The position numbers were made by a program, and so were the translations under genes. A stretch of 64,000 nt of DNA from Pseudomonas anuradhapurensis. Its GTDB lineage: Bacteria > Pseudomonadota > Gammaproteobacteria > Pseudomonadales > Pseudomonadaceae. The stretch covers positions 3,049,001 to 3,113,000 of the forward strand of contig NZ_CP077097.1 in the NCBI RefSeq assembly GCF_014269225.2. The letters run 5' to 3'. The notes under the pieces were generated by a model that worked only from the letters and a program-made list of their open reading frames with translations, did no database searches and had not been told where the DNA came from. Of the stretch, positions 7,429 to 15,759 are shown in pieces. The number at the start of each line of letters is the position of its first letter. The first letter of the stretch is position 1.

Positions 7429-8497
7429 CTTGTGCTCCCGGAACGAAAGTGCAGCGAGAGGCAGCCGACAACAGCTCATGATCCCGCACCGGCAGCGCCA
7501 GGCTGAACTCGCGACTCCCATCGGCCAGGGTGCTCACCTCAAGCTTTACCCTCCAGTTCAGGCTGGCGTCCTGCCAGACAATGGCATCGCCATCCAGAAT
7601 CCCGGCGGCATTAAGCGAACTCGATGTCAGTCGCAGCGGGATTTTTTCCAGCGAGGTGGCGGGCAGCAGAAAGCGCTGGATCTCGAGCGCCTGACCGGAC
7701 TGGAAGAACACATCTTCGCTGTCCGGAGGGATGATGCGGGGCGCGGGGGGCGTCTGCACGGGGTACCAGGCCTGCCAGTTCATGCCCATGTACTGCATCA
7801 GGACCTTGCCCGGTACCCGCCCAACGATGTCGCAAGGCGCCTCCTGCAGGGCACGCAGCAACGCATTGGTCATCAGGCCGACAACCTTGCCATTGCTGCC
7901 GGGCAACTCACGCTCCTGAGCCTTGCCCCGTTTCGGGGCGGCGTACATAGAGAACACCAGCACTCCCTCCGTATTGGCATGTTCGAAGAGGTTCAGGTCC
8001 GGTGGGCTGTACTCCAAATTACTTTCGGTATCCCGGCAGCAGTCCATGATCAGTATCACTTCGCGGAACAGCCGAGCACGCTTGGCGGCCTCGGCATAGA
8101 GGGTACCGGCAAGGTTACTCTGGAACATACCCATGTTGTCGGCGCTGTATAGCGCCGCCCGGGTGGTCTGGTCGGTCAGCCTGGAAAAGCCATGGCCGGA
8201 GAAGTAGAGGTAGAGACGCCCTTCCCGGCGCACGAAATCTCCGGTGACAGGGTCAAGGGCAATCGCATTGAAGCGTCTCGCAAAGGATTCGCGGTTGGGG
8301 CTCCATTCTCCCGAAACAGCCGGCTCCGAAGTGTTGAGTGAGAAGACCTGTCCCTCCGGGACCGCCCCACCCAGCGGAGATACCAGCCACTCCCGGATGC
8401 GCGCCACATCGTTCAACGGGCCTTCCAGCGTTGGAAACTTGCCGGCATCCCGGTAGCGGGAAATGCCGACCAGGATCGCGTAATCGAACTCAGCCAT
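7412..8497 (-). CDS. Caspase-family (peptidase C14/metacaspase-like) protein
   Basis: 361 residues with a caspase-haemoglobinase fold at the N-terminus (about 1-250). After the first strand FDYAILVGISRYRD comes LYLYFSGHGFS with the catalytic His (H102), then VILIMDCCRD with the Cys (C154, in the D-x-C context of metacaspases). The dyad is intact, so it is probably an active cysteine peptidase cutting after a basic or acidic residue. The last ~110 residues form an extra domain I cannot name. It follows a 119-residue gene by 9 bases and overlaps the 551-residue gene. Bacterial caspases often serve in phage defence or programmed death; that role is inferred here. Confidence 0.88.
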   Translation of the reverse strand: MAEFDYAILVGISRYRDAGKFPTLEGPLNDVARIREWLVSPLGGAVPEGQVFSLNTSEPAVSGEWSPNRESFARRFNAIALDPVTGDFVRREGRLYLYFSGHGFSRLTDQTTRAALYSADNMGMFQSNLAGTLYAEAAKRARLFREVILIMDCCRDTESNLEYSPPDLNLFEHANTEGVLVFSMYAAPKRGKAQERELPGSNGKVVGLMTNALLRALQEAPCDIVGRVPGKVLMQYMGMNWQAWYPVQTPPAPRIIPPDSEDVFFQSGQALEIQRFLLPATSLEKIPLRLTSSSLNAAGILDGDAIVWQDASLNWRVKLEVSTLADGSREFSLALPVRDHELLSAASRCTFVPGAQDAVVI

Positions 8498-8506
8498 GGC
8501 CAGTGC

Positions 8507-8866
8507 TCACTGCCTGATGATGGACTGGACCGATTCCAGGGTTGAAGGGTCGTTGTCGAAGTCTCCGTGCTTTGCAGCACTGCTGTTCAAGCCATTGCCA
8601 GCACCACTGACCGAGGACCATACCATCCGCCCAGGCACGGCCCCAAGGAAAGCCTTCACTTTGGTGACAACGGCATCCTGGGCATAGGTCGAACCTTCGT
8701 AGAAGCGCTCCATGCCCACCAGGGGCATGCCGAGGACACCGCTCCACTTGCCGTCTTTACCCACCTGCCCTTCCAGCAGTCCCGAAACAAAGTACAGCAG
8801 GCTGCGCGTATAGAGCGGCGCGACCATCCGATCCTGGGTTTCCAGCGCATCGCGCATGGCGAACAT
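8507..8866 (-). CDS. Small uncharacterised protein in the caspase operon, 119 aa
   Basis: A 119-residue protein of unknown family. The middle reads VAPLYTRSLLYFVSGLLEG and GVLGMPLVGMERFYEG, and the C-terminus is polar and glycine/serine-rich. ATG at 8866 has AAGGA seven bases upstream; a GTG at 8908 would extend it and overlap the previous gene, so the start is not certain. It sits 22 bases after the small upstream gene and 9 bases before the caspase gene, so it is surely in the same transcript. It might be a regulator or substrate of the peptidase, or a remnant of a larger alpha/beta protein. Confidence 0.6.
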   Translation of the reverse strand: MFAMRDALETQDRMVAPLYTRSLLYFVSGLLEGQVGKDGKWSGVLGMPLVGMERFYEGSTYAQDAVVTKVKAFLGAVPGRMVWSSVSGAGNGLNSSAAKHGDFDNDPSTLESVQSIIRQ

Positions 8867-8888
8867 GCGGAAATCCTTCAGTCTCAGA

Positions 8889-9092
8889 TCACTCTGACGC
8901 TTTCTCACCGCCTGCTTCGTAAAGGTCACGCAATGCAGCCTGACCGGCGAGTTTGTGCAGGTTGAAGTGGTTGTAAAACGCTTGGCCCAGTCGCTGATGC
9001 TCGAAGTGCCCTTGTCTCCAAAGCCGGACGAACTCCTCATAAGCTGCGCGTTCGATCTGCAATGACGAATCGGTTTCCATGCAGGTTTCCAT
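8889..9092 (-). CDS. Small uncharacterised helical protein, first gene of the caspase operon
   Basis: 67 codons from ATG 9092 (or 63 from ATG 9080; neither has a strong ribosome site). The sequence is predicted helical and rich in aromatic residues and histidine: EEFVRLWRQGHFEHQRLGQAFYNHF and then KLAGQAALRDLYEAGG. No family was recognised. The pattern of a small helical protein at the head of an effector operon resembles an antitoxin or adaptor, which is only a guess. The ~140 bases upstream, up to the cupin gene end, show no other gene and should hold the promoter. Confidence 0.5.
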   Translation of the reverse strand: METCMETDSSLQIERAAYEEFVRLWRQGHFEHQRLGQAFYNHFNLHKLAGQAALRDLYEAGGEKASE

Positions 9093-9234
9093 CAGTAGAG
9101 GGTCGCAAACGTACCAAGGGCCTGTCGCCCCAACAAGATCGGTCTTTCCAATCAGATGGGCAGTTCTGGGTCGAAAGCAGTCACTCACCCTACCGCTCTC
9201 GCCCCTGAGAAACTTCGCCCTTGGCCGCGTCGCT

Positions 9235-9620
9235 TCAGATCCAGACGTCATTCACCGCCGTTCGCTCCCCTCCTTCATGACCGGTATTCAACACACCGCG
9301 GGGTTCGATCATCATCAGTTTCGCTTCAGCCAGTGCCGCTGTCCTGTGCTTGACACCGCGTGGCACGACATACAGTTCGCCCGCATTCACCTGAACGCTG
9401 CCCTCCGGGAGGTCGATGCGCAAGACGCCTTCGAGCACCAGGAACGCCTCATCGGTTTCCGGGTGCGAGTGCCAGATGAACTCACCTTCGATGCGCACCA
9501 CCTTGAACTGGTAGTCGTTCATTTCCGCGCCCCCCGTGGGCTCCATTGTTGTTCGATCAACCCGGCCTTGTGGGCCAGGTTGACAGGTTGTGACAGGCGT
9601 TGTTGATGGGCTTCGGACAT
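9235..9620 (-). pseudogene. Cupin-domain protein, apparently frameshifted
   Basis: Two frames together encode one small cupin. From ATG 9620 (AGAGAGGA six bases upstream) the frame reads MSEAHQQRLSQPVNLAHKAG and on to EQQWSPRG, then stops at 9519. The next frame, open from ATG 9546/9522 to 9235, encodes the cupin itself: FIWHSHPETDEAFLVLEG with the metal-binding H-x-H-x3-E motif, and LYVVPRGVKH. The switch is at a run of six Gs (plus-strand C6, 9530-9535); one more G would join them into a ~128-residue protein. It may be a sequencing error, a real loss, or phase variation. The cupin frame alone could still make a 95-residue protein from ATG 9522. Confidence 0.7.
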
Positions 9621-9692
9621 GACAGATCCTCTCTGGTTGGAACGCTCAGGCTAGCGAACGCAAAGCACGCTGCTCTTGTACGATCCTGCAAC

Positions 9693-10517
9693 TCAGCGGG
9701 CAGGCCGCAAGCGCTCCAGCCAACGCAGCGGTGGTACGCCGTAGGTGCGGGTGAAGTGCCGGGTCATGTGGCTCTGATCGTGAAAACCGGCAGCGAGAGC
9801 GGCGTCGACCAGGGTAAAGCCGTCGAGGATCAGCCTGCGAAAACAGTCTAGCCGGCGTAGCGTGACAAAACGGTAAGGGCTGGTGCCGTAAAGGGCACGG
9901 AAATCTCGTGACAAGCTCCACCGCTCACGCCCGCTGGCCTGTTCGAGCATCTCCAGCGTGATGCCCAGGTGCAGGTGCTCCATGATGAACGCCCTGGCGC
10001 GCTCGGCCGCGCGGTAGTCCAGGCGTTTGCGACCGCGTGGCTTGCCGCCGACCGCACGCAGCGCCATTGCCAGGTCGTACAGGGCGTCCTGCGCTTCCAG
10101 TGTTTCCAGAGGATGATCCAACGCCTGCACGAAGGCCTCGCTGGCGCTGTACAGGCGCGGGTCACAGGACAATCCGCCAGCGATGAAAGGCAACGGCTCG
10201 CCGCCCAGCACGTTCTGGATCAACGCCGGGTCGATGTAGGCCATGCGGTAGCGAAAGCCCATTTCGGTGCCCGCCATGCCGTCATGCACTTCGTCAGGGT
10301 GCAACACCAGCGTGTTGCCAGGCACACCGTGGCGCAGCGCCCCTTTGTAGTGAAAGCTCTGCACACCGGCCAGGGTACGGCCGATCGAGTAGGTATCGTG
10401 ACGATGCGGGTCGTAGCCATGGCCGCCGAACCACGCTTCGATGCGCTCCACGCCGCCTGGCATGGCGCTGCGGATGACCCAATCGGAGGGGGCCGACCGC
10501 TCTGCTTGTGCTTTCAT
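9693..10517 (-). CDS. AraC-family transcriptional regulator
   Basis: 274 residues. The N-terminal cupin-like sensing domain (about 20-165) has EAWFGGHGYDPHRHDTYSIG and VLHPDEVHDG, typical of AraC proteins that bind small aromatic or amino-acid ligands. The C-terminal ~100 residues carry two helix-turn-helix motifs: TLEMLEQASGRERWSLSRDF and LVDAALAAGFHDQSHMTRHF followed by GVPPLRW. ATG 10517 has AGGAG five bases upstream; an earlier in-frame ATG has none. Neighbouring small transport or catabolic genes, its usual targets, are not obvious here apart from the damaged cupin gene downstream. Confidence 0.88.
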   Translation of the reverse strand: MKAQAERSAPSDWVIRSAMPGGVERIEAWFGGHGYDPHRHDTYSIGRTLAGVQSFHYKGALRHGVPGNTLVLHPDEVHDGMAGTEMGFRYRMAYIDPALIQNVLGGEPLPFIAGGLSCDPRLYSASEAFVQALDHPLETLEAQDALYDLAMALRAVGGKPRGRKRLDYRAAERARAFIMEHLHLGITLEMLEQASGRERWSLSRDFRALYGTSPYRFVTLRRLDCFRRLILDGFTLVDAALAAGFHDQSHMTRHFTRTYGVPPLRWLERLRPAR

Positions 10518-10975
10518 CAATACTCCTGCGGCGGCGCCGCCATCCAATGGCTGTACGCCATCCTATTTCAGAAAGCGGCAGGCACCCAGGCCATTTTTCT
10601 GCCCAATGGTCATCATCGGCGCCGACAAAGCACCAACTCGGGTCAAAAGCTGCCGCCAGGTGCAGAACGCGCCTTTTTGATGCATGCGCGCTGGCAGCCC
10701 TGCACACAGCCCGGTCTCGGGCGTGCGCTGCGCAACTGTAACCAGCACAGAAAACCCCTCTGATTCAAAGGGTTGCCGCTTATTCAACAGCTCTCAGGCG
10801 CTGTGCCGGGCTTTCGGCACCTTGATTGCAAAGGCTTGTTGCAGGCAAGCCGCACTTGCTAGAACTAACCAGAGGCTCACCACAGACACAGGACCCACCT
10901 ACCCCCGCAAGGCTGCACCGAAAAATTTGTAGATGACCGCAATGAAGCTGCCGGCAACGGCGGCAAGGAGTGGGT
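10518..10975. other. 458-base gap between AraC gene and Anbu operon
   Basis: Divergent promoter region with no convincing gene. A possible promoter for the rightward operon is TTGTTG, 18 bases, then TAGAAC ending near 10865, about 110 bases before the start codon. An AACCC/GGGTT imperfect dyad lies near 10755-10776. Evidence for either is weak. Confidence 0.4.
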
Positions 10976-12385
10976 ATGTCCCGGGCATTTTTCAATGAAA
11001 TGTACGAAACGAACGGCAGTTGCCGCCCGCATTACCAGGAGTTCGCCCGCTGGTTGGCCAACACCCCGCAGGAGTTGCTGGAGCAGCGCAGACGCGAAGC
11101 CGACCTGCTGTTCCACCGCGCTGGTATCACCTTCACCTTGTACGGTGACGAACAGGACACCGAGCGCCTGATCCCCTTCGACATCATCCCGCGCAGCATT
11201 CGCGCCAGCGAATGGCGCATGGTCGAGCGCGGCTGTATCCAGCGCGTGCAGGCCCTGAACCTGTTCCTGGAGGATATCTACCACGACCAGCGCATCCTCA
11301 AGGCCGGCATCATCCCGCCCGAGCAAGTGCTGGCCAACGAGGGCTACCAGATCGCCATGCAGGGCCTGGGGCTGCACCGTGGCCTGTATGCCCATATCGC
11401 TGGCGTCGACCTGGTCCGCGATGGCGATGGCAGCTACTTCGTGCTGGAAGACAACCTGCGCACCCCCAGCGGGGTCAGCTACATGCTCGAAGACCGCAAG
11501 ATGATGATGCGGCTGTTCCCCGAGCTGTTCGCCGCCCAGCGTATCGCCCCGATCGACCACTACCCCAACCTGCTGCTGGACACGCTCAAGAGCGCCAGCC
11601 CGCTGGACAACCCGACTGCCGTGCTGCTTACCCCCGGGCGCTTCAACAGCGCCTATTTCGAACATGCCTTCCTGGCCCGGGAAATGGGCATCGAGCTGGT
11701 CGAGGGCGCCGACCTGTTCATCCGCGACGAACATGTCTACATGCGTACCACCGCCGGCCCACAGCAGGTCGACGTGATCTACCGGCGCCTGGACGACGAT
11801 TACCTCGACCCACTGTCGTTCAACCCTGACTCGATGCTGGGCGTGCCGGGGCTGATCTCGGTGTACCGCGCCGGCAACGTGGTGCTGGCCAACGCCGTGG
11901 GCACCGGGGTCGCCGACGACAAGTCGATCTACCCCTATGTCGACGACATGATCCGCTTCTACCTGAGCGAAGAGCCGATACTGAACAACGTCCCCACCTG
12001 GCAATGCCGCAGACCGGCCGACCTGTCGCATGTCCTGGCCCACCTGTCCGAACTGGTGGTCAAGGAAACCCAGGGCTCCGGTGGCTACGGCATGCTGGTC
12101 GGGCCGGCATCGACCAGCGCCCAGATCGAAGACTTCCGTGCCCGCATCAAGGCCCGCCCGCACGCTTATATCGCCCAGCCCACGCTGTGCCTGTCCACCT
12201 GCCCGACCTTCGTCGACAGCGGCATCGCGCCGCGCCATATCGACCTGCGCCCGTTCGTGCTGTCCGGCAGTGAAACCCGCCTGGTGCCTGGCGGCCTGAC
12301 CCGCGTGGCGTTGCAGGAAGGCTCGCTGGTGGTCAACTCGTCGCAGGGCGGCGGGACCAAGGACACCTGGGTGGTGGAGGACTGA
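10976..12385 (+). CDS. Circularly permuted ATP-grasp protein (DUF404/DUF407 type)
   Basis: 469 residues, matching the type-2 cpATP-grasp family: FDIIPRSIRASEWRMVERG, ALNLFLEDIYHDQRIL, YFVLEDNLRTPSGVSYMLE, and a C-terminal STCPTFVDSGIAPRHIDLRPF block. ATP-grasp enzymes join a carboxylate to an amine through an acyl phosphate, so it may form an amide or peptide bond on an unknown substrate. AAGGAG is five bases before ATG 10976. It begins a run of four genes with the alpha-E, transglutaminase and Anbu peptidase genes, a conserved association that suggests synthesis and later processing of a peptide tag or small peptide. Confidence 0.9.
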   Translation: MSRAFFNEMYETNGSCRPHYQEFARWLANTPQELLEQRRREADLLFHRAGITFTLYGDEQDTERLIPFDIIPRSIRASEWRMVERGCIQRVQALNLFLEDIYHDQRILKAGIIPPEQVLANEGYQIAMQGLGLHRGLYAHIAGVDLVRDGDGSYFVLEDNLRTPSGVSYMLEDRKMMMRLFPELFAAQRIAPIDHYPNLLLDTLKSASPLDNPTAVLLTPGRFNSAYFEHAFLAREMGIELVEGADLFIRDEHVYMRTTAGPQQVDVIYRRLDDDYLDPLSFNPDSMLGVPGLISVYRAGNVVLANAVGTGVADDKSIYPYVDDMIRFYLSEEPILNNVPTWQCRRPADLSHVLAHLSELVVKETQGSGGYGMLVGPASTSAQIEDFRARIKARPHAYIAQPTLCLSTCPTFVDSGIAPRHIDLRPFVLSGSETRLVPGGLTRVALQEGSLVVNSSQGGGTKDTWVVED

Positions 12386-12388
12386 ACC

Positions 12389-13339
12389 ATGCTTTCGAGA
12401 ACCGCTTCCGACCTGTACTGGATGTCACGCTACCTGGAGCGCGCGGAAAACCTGGCGCGCATGCTCGAGGTCAGTTACTCGCTGTCACTGATGCCCCAGG
12501 CCGGGCGCAGTGACGGCCATGCCGAACTGGCCATGTCGCTGCTGGCATCGGGGACGCTGGACGACTACCGCCGCCGCCACGGCGAGCTCGACAGCGAGCG
12601 CATGCTGCACTTCTTCGCCCTCGACGCGACCAACCCCAGCAGCATCTATTGCTGCCTGCAGGCGGCCAGGACCAACGCCCACGCGGTACGTGGCCGGATC
12701 ACCGCCGACATGTGGGAGAACATCAACGCAACCTGGATCGAGATGCGCAACATTGCCGGCAATGGCCTTGGCCGTTATGGCATCAGCCAGTTCTGCGACT
12801 GGGTCAAGGAACGCTCGCACCTGTTCCGCGGGGCAACCTCAGGCACCATCATGCGCAACGATGCCTACAGCTTCATCCGCCTGGGCACCTTCCTGGAGCG
12901 GGCAGACAACACCCTGCGCCTGCTCGATGCCCGCTACGAAATGTTTGGCGAGGCCTCCGAAGAGGTCAGCGACGACTCGGCCCGCGGCTATTACCAGTGG
13001 AGCGCCTTGCTGCGCGCACTGACTTCCTATGAAGCCTTCAACGAGTTGTACCGGGCCGCGCCCAGCGCCCGGCCGGTGTCCGAACTGCTGTTGCTGCGGG
13101 TGGACGTGCCCCGCTCGCTGCACGCCTGCATCGAGGAACTGGACCAGATCCTGGCCAGCCTGCCCGGCAGCAACCGCCGCGCCGCCCAGCGCATGGCCGC
13201 CGAGCTGAATGCGCGCCTGCGCTACACCGCCATCGACGAAATTCTCGAAGCCGGCTTGCACCCGTGGCTGAGCGACTTCATCGGGCGCATCAACCAATTG
13301 GGCCAGGCGGTCCACCACTCCTATCTGGAGGTCGTATGA
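12389..13339 (+). CDS. Alpha-E domain protein
   Basis: 316 residues, nearly all helical, beginning MLSRTASDLYWMSRYLERAE, which is the hallmark of the alpha-E family (DUF403). Other conserved blocks are WENINATWIEMRN, YSFIRLGTFLERADNTLRLLD and a C-terminal LSDFIGRINQLGQAVHHSYL. The function is not established; members are almost always encoded beside a cpATP-grasp protein and a transglutaminase and may form a complex with them. The gene starts 3 bases after its partner's stop codon and ends with a 4-base overlap (ATGA) into the transglutaminase gene. Confidence 0.9.
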   Translation: MLSRTASDLYWMSRYLERAENLARMLEVSYSLSLMPQAGRSDGHAELAMSLLASGTLDDYRRRHGELDSERMLHFFALDATNPSSIYCCLQAARTNAHAVRGRITADMWENINATWIEMRNIAGNGLGRYGISQFCDWVKERSHLFRGATSGTIMRNDAYSFIRLGTFLERADNTLRLLDARYEMFGEASEEVSDDSARGYYQWSALLRALTSYEAFNELYRAAPSARPVSELLLLRVDVPRSLHACIEELDQILASLPGSNRRAAQRMAAELNARLRYTAIDEILEAGLHPWLSDFIGRINQLGQAVHHSYLEVV

Positions 13340-14115
13340 AACTGTCCATTCGCCACGACACCACCTACAGCTATGCCAGCGACGTGTGCAACAGCATTCA
13401 GTTCCTGCGCCTGACGCCGCGCAGCAGCGAGCGCCAGCGCATCGACGCATGGCAACTGGACCTGCCCTGCGAAGTCAAAGGCCAGATCGACCCGTATGGC
13501 AACATCCTGCACGTGTTGACCCTCGACAAGCCCCACGGCCACCTGGCCCTGACTGCCAGCGGCCAGGTGGAAATCGACCCGGAACGCGAGCAGGAGGCCG
13601 GCGAGCAGTCGCCATTGCCGTTCTTGCGCGGCAGCCACCTGACCCAGGCCGATGACGCGCTCAAGGCCTTCGCCAGCCGCCACTGCGGCGAGCACCGCGA
13701 CCGCGCGGCGCTGACCGGGCTGATGCAAGGGCTGGCCGAGCACATGCCCTACAGCCCGGGTACGACGTCGGTGGGCACCACCGCCATCGAAGCGTTCAGC
13801 GGCGCTGCCGGGGTCTGCCAGGACCACACCCACGCCTTCCTCGCCTGCGCACGCAGCCTGGGGATACCGGCACGCTACGTCTCCGGTTACCTGTGCACCG
13901 AGGACGAGCAGCACCTGGCCAGCCATGCCTGGGCCGAAGCCTGGGTCGACGGCGCCTGGTACAGCTTCGACATCACCAACCGCCTGACCCGGCCGGAGCG
14001 TCACCTGAAACTGGCCGTGGGCCTGGACTACCTCGACGCCTGCCCGGTCAGGGGCGTGCGCCGTGGCGGCGGCGCCGAATCGCTGCAGGCCAGCGTTCAT
14101 GTGCATCGCCAGTGA
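13336..14115 (+). CDS. Transglutaminase-like cysteine peptidase/amidase
   Basis: 259 residues. An N-terminal beta domain with the family start KLSIRHDTTYSYASDV precedes a transglutaminase core with an intact triad: C161 in GAAGVCQDHTHAF, H197 in ASHAWAEAW and D212 in WYSFDITN. Such enzymes cleave or make amide bonds. ATG 13336 overlaps the alpha-E stop and has GGAGG upstream. It probably removes or edits the product made by the cpATP-grasp partner; the true substrate is unknown. Confidence 0.9.
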   Translation: MKLSIRHDTTYSYASDVCNSIQFLRLTPRSSERQRIDAWQLDLPCEVKGQIDPYGNILHVLTLDKPHGHLALTASGQVEIDPEREQEAGEQSPLPFLRGSHLTQADDALKAFASRHCGEHRDRAALTGLMQGLAEHMPYSPGTTSVGTTAIEAFSGAAGVCQDHTHAFLACARSLGIPARYVSGYLCTEDEQHLASHAWAEAWVDGAWYSFDITNRLTRPERHLKLAVGLDYLDACPVRGVRRGGGAESLQASVHVHRQ

Positions 14116-14154
14116 CAGGCGCTGCCCCATCATGGAAACCACAAGGGAAACAGC

Positions 14155-14877
14155 ATGACCTACTGTGTCGCCATGCACCTGGCGGACGGGCTCGTCTTCA
14201 TCAGCGATTCACGTACCAATGCAGGCATCGACCAGATCGCCAGCTTTGCCAAGCTGTTCGTGTTCGGTGTGCCGGGCGAACGCCTGATCGTCCTGCAGAC
14301 CGCCGGCAACCTGGCAACCTCGCAGTCGGTGGTGAACCTGCTGCGGCAGCGCACCCGCGGGCCCGGCCCCCACTTGCTGAACGTGGCCACGCTGTACGAT
14401 GCAACGGTGCTGGTAGCCGACACCCTGCGCGAAGTGGTCAGCCGCGATCGCAGCAAGTTGTCGGCCGGGATCGACCTGAGCAGTTCGTTCATCGTCGGTG
14501 GCCAGATTGCCGGCGATCAGATGGCCATCTACAACGTCTACGCGCAGGGCAATTTCTTCCAGGCCACGGCGGACACGCCGTTCCTGCAACTGGGCGAAAG
14601 CAAGTACGGCCGGCCGATTCTGGACCGCAACCTGGGCTACCACACACCGCTCGATGAAGCCTTGCGCTGCGGCCTGATCTCGTTCGACTCGACTATTCGC
14701 AGCAACCTTTCGGTGGGCATGCCGCTGGACCTGCTGGTGTATCACAAGGACAGCCTGGAAGCGCCGGAACGGCAACGGATTACCAGCGACGATGCCTATT
14801 ACCAGCAGATCCGCAGGCAGTGGAGCGACGGCTTGAAACGGCTGTTGGCCGAACTGCCAGCGCCACCCTATGGCTGA
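14155..14877 (+). CDS. Anbu (proteasome-type Ntn-hydrolase)
   Basis: 240 residues beginning MTYCVAMHLADGLVFISDSRTNAGID. Removal of Met would leave Thr-1 as the N-terminal nucleophile, and the SDSRTNAG and later FAKLFVF segments match Anbu, the ancestral-type proteasome beta subunit. Homologues assemble into open helical or ring-like particles in the cytoplasm. It is the last of four genes with the ATP-grasp, alpha-E and transglutaminase proteins, the standard Anbu operon. Gap to the previous gene is 39 bases. No partner ATPase is present here, so it likely handles small peptides. Confidence 0.9.
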   Translation: MTYCVAMHLADGLVFISDSRTNAGIDQIASFAKLFVFGVPGERLIVLQTAGNLATSQSVVNLLRQRTRGPGPHLLNVATLYDATVLVADTLREVVSRDRSKLSAGIDLSSSFIVGGQIAGDQMAIYNVYAQGNFFQATADTPFLQLGESKYGRPILDRNLGYHTPLDEALRCGLISFDSTIRSNLSVGMPLDLLVYHKDSLEAPERQRITSDDAYYQQIRRQWSDGLKRLLAELPAPPYG

Positions 14878-14899
14878 ATGGGCTGGCGTTGTCTACCGG

Positions 14900-14932
14900 G
14901 GGCTGCCTGGCAGCCCTTCGCGGGCATGCCCG
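14900..14932. terminator. Double hairpin between convergent operons
   Basis: GGGCTGCC-T-GGCAGCCC followed 4 bases later by the palindrome CGGGCATGCCCG, lying between the converging Anbu and shikimate-dehydrogenase-like genes. The same GGGCTGCC/GGCAGCCC stem recurs at 39852-39868. It may act as a two-way transcription end or be a degenerate REP; no T-tract is present. Confidence 0.45.
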
Positions 14933-14940
14933 TTCAGGAC

Positions 14941-15759
14941 CTATGCCAGAGGGATGCTCAGGCGATCGATCACCGTCCGGGTTTCCGGGCGTACCCCGCG
15001 CCACCAGGCAAAAGCCTCCGCCGCCTGCTCCACCAGCATGCCGACACCGTCAGCCAGGCGCGCCACACCTTGCGCCTGGGCCATGCGCAGGAACGGCGTC
15101 AGGCCTTTGCCGTATGCCAGTTCGTACGCCAGCCGTGTCTGGCCGAGCACATCGTCCGGTAGCGGTGGCAGTTCACCAGTGAGGCTCGCGGAAGTGGCGT
15201 TGACCACGATGTCGAACGCTTGCCCCTGCAGCTCCTCATAGCGGCTTATGCGCAGGCGCGGGTGGTCCAGTTCGTTGCGCAAGGTCAGTGCCTTGGCCAT
15301 GTCGCGGTTGGCCAGCACCAGCTCGCGCGGCCCGGCCTGCAGGAACGGCAGCAACGCCCCGCGCACCGCGCCACCGGCGCCGAGCAGCAGCACCCGGCGA
15401 TTGGCCAACGGCTCCCCCAGGTTTTCTTCGATATCGCGCAGCAAGCCAATGCCATCGAAGTTTTCGGCGAAGATCCGGCCATCCTCGAACTTCAACGCAT
15501 TGGCCGCCCGCGCCAGCTGTGCGCGTTCGCTGCGCTGGTCGGCCAGCTCGAACGCGCGCAGCTTGAACGGCGCGGTGATGTTCATGCCCAGGCCGCCCTT
15601 ACTGCAAAACTGCAGCACCTGAGCCTCGAAACCTGCGAGTTCGCCCTCGATGGCGTCGTATACCAGGGATTGGCTGGTAGCCTGGGCGAACAGGCCGTGG
15701 ATCAAGGGGGACTTGGTGTGGTTGATCGGCCGGCCGATCACTGCATAGCAGTCGTTCAT
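14941..15759 (-). CDS. Shikimate dehydrogenase-like oxidoreductase (AroE paralogue)
   Basis: 272 residues, normal AroE length. N-terminal IGRPINHTKSPLIHGLF and GLGMNITAPFK (with the catalytic Lys) bind the substrate, and VLLLGAGGAVRGALLPFL is the NADP Rossmann loop. The usual NTDGxG appears as NFDGIG, so substrate specificity may differ. Location at the end of a five-gene catabolic-looking operon, overlapping the CoA-transferase gene by 4 bases, argues against the housekeeping shikimate pathway role and for reduction or oxidation of a cyclic hydroxy acid such as quinate, shikimate or an analogue. Confidence 0.85.
   Translation of the reverse strand: MNDCYAVIGRPINHTKSPLIHGLFAQATSQSLVYDAIEGELAGFEAQVLQFCSKGGLGMNITAPFKLRAFELADQRSERAQLARAANALKFEDGRIFAENFDGIGLLRDIEENLGEPLANRRVLLLGAGGAVRGALLPFLQAGPRELVLANRDMAKALTLRNELDHPRLRISRYEELQGQAFDIVVNATSASLTGELPPLPDDVLGQTRLAYELAYGKGLTPFLRMAQAQGVARLADGVGMLVEQAAEAFAWWRGVRPETRTVIDRLSIPLA

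Noticed and set aside
10877..12238. 453-codon open frame on the minus strand opposite the cpATP-grasp gene
   Set aside because: It is a shadow frame caused by GC-rich third positions; the plus-strand gene has clear motifs and operon context, and the minus product is low-complexity with no recognisable domain.
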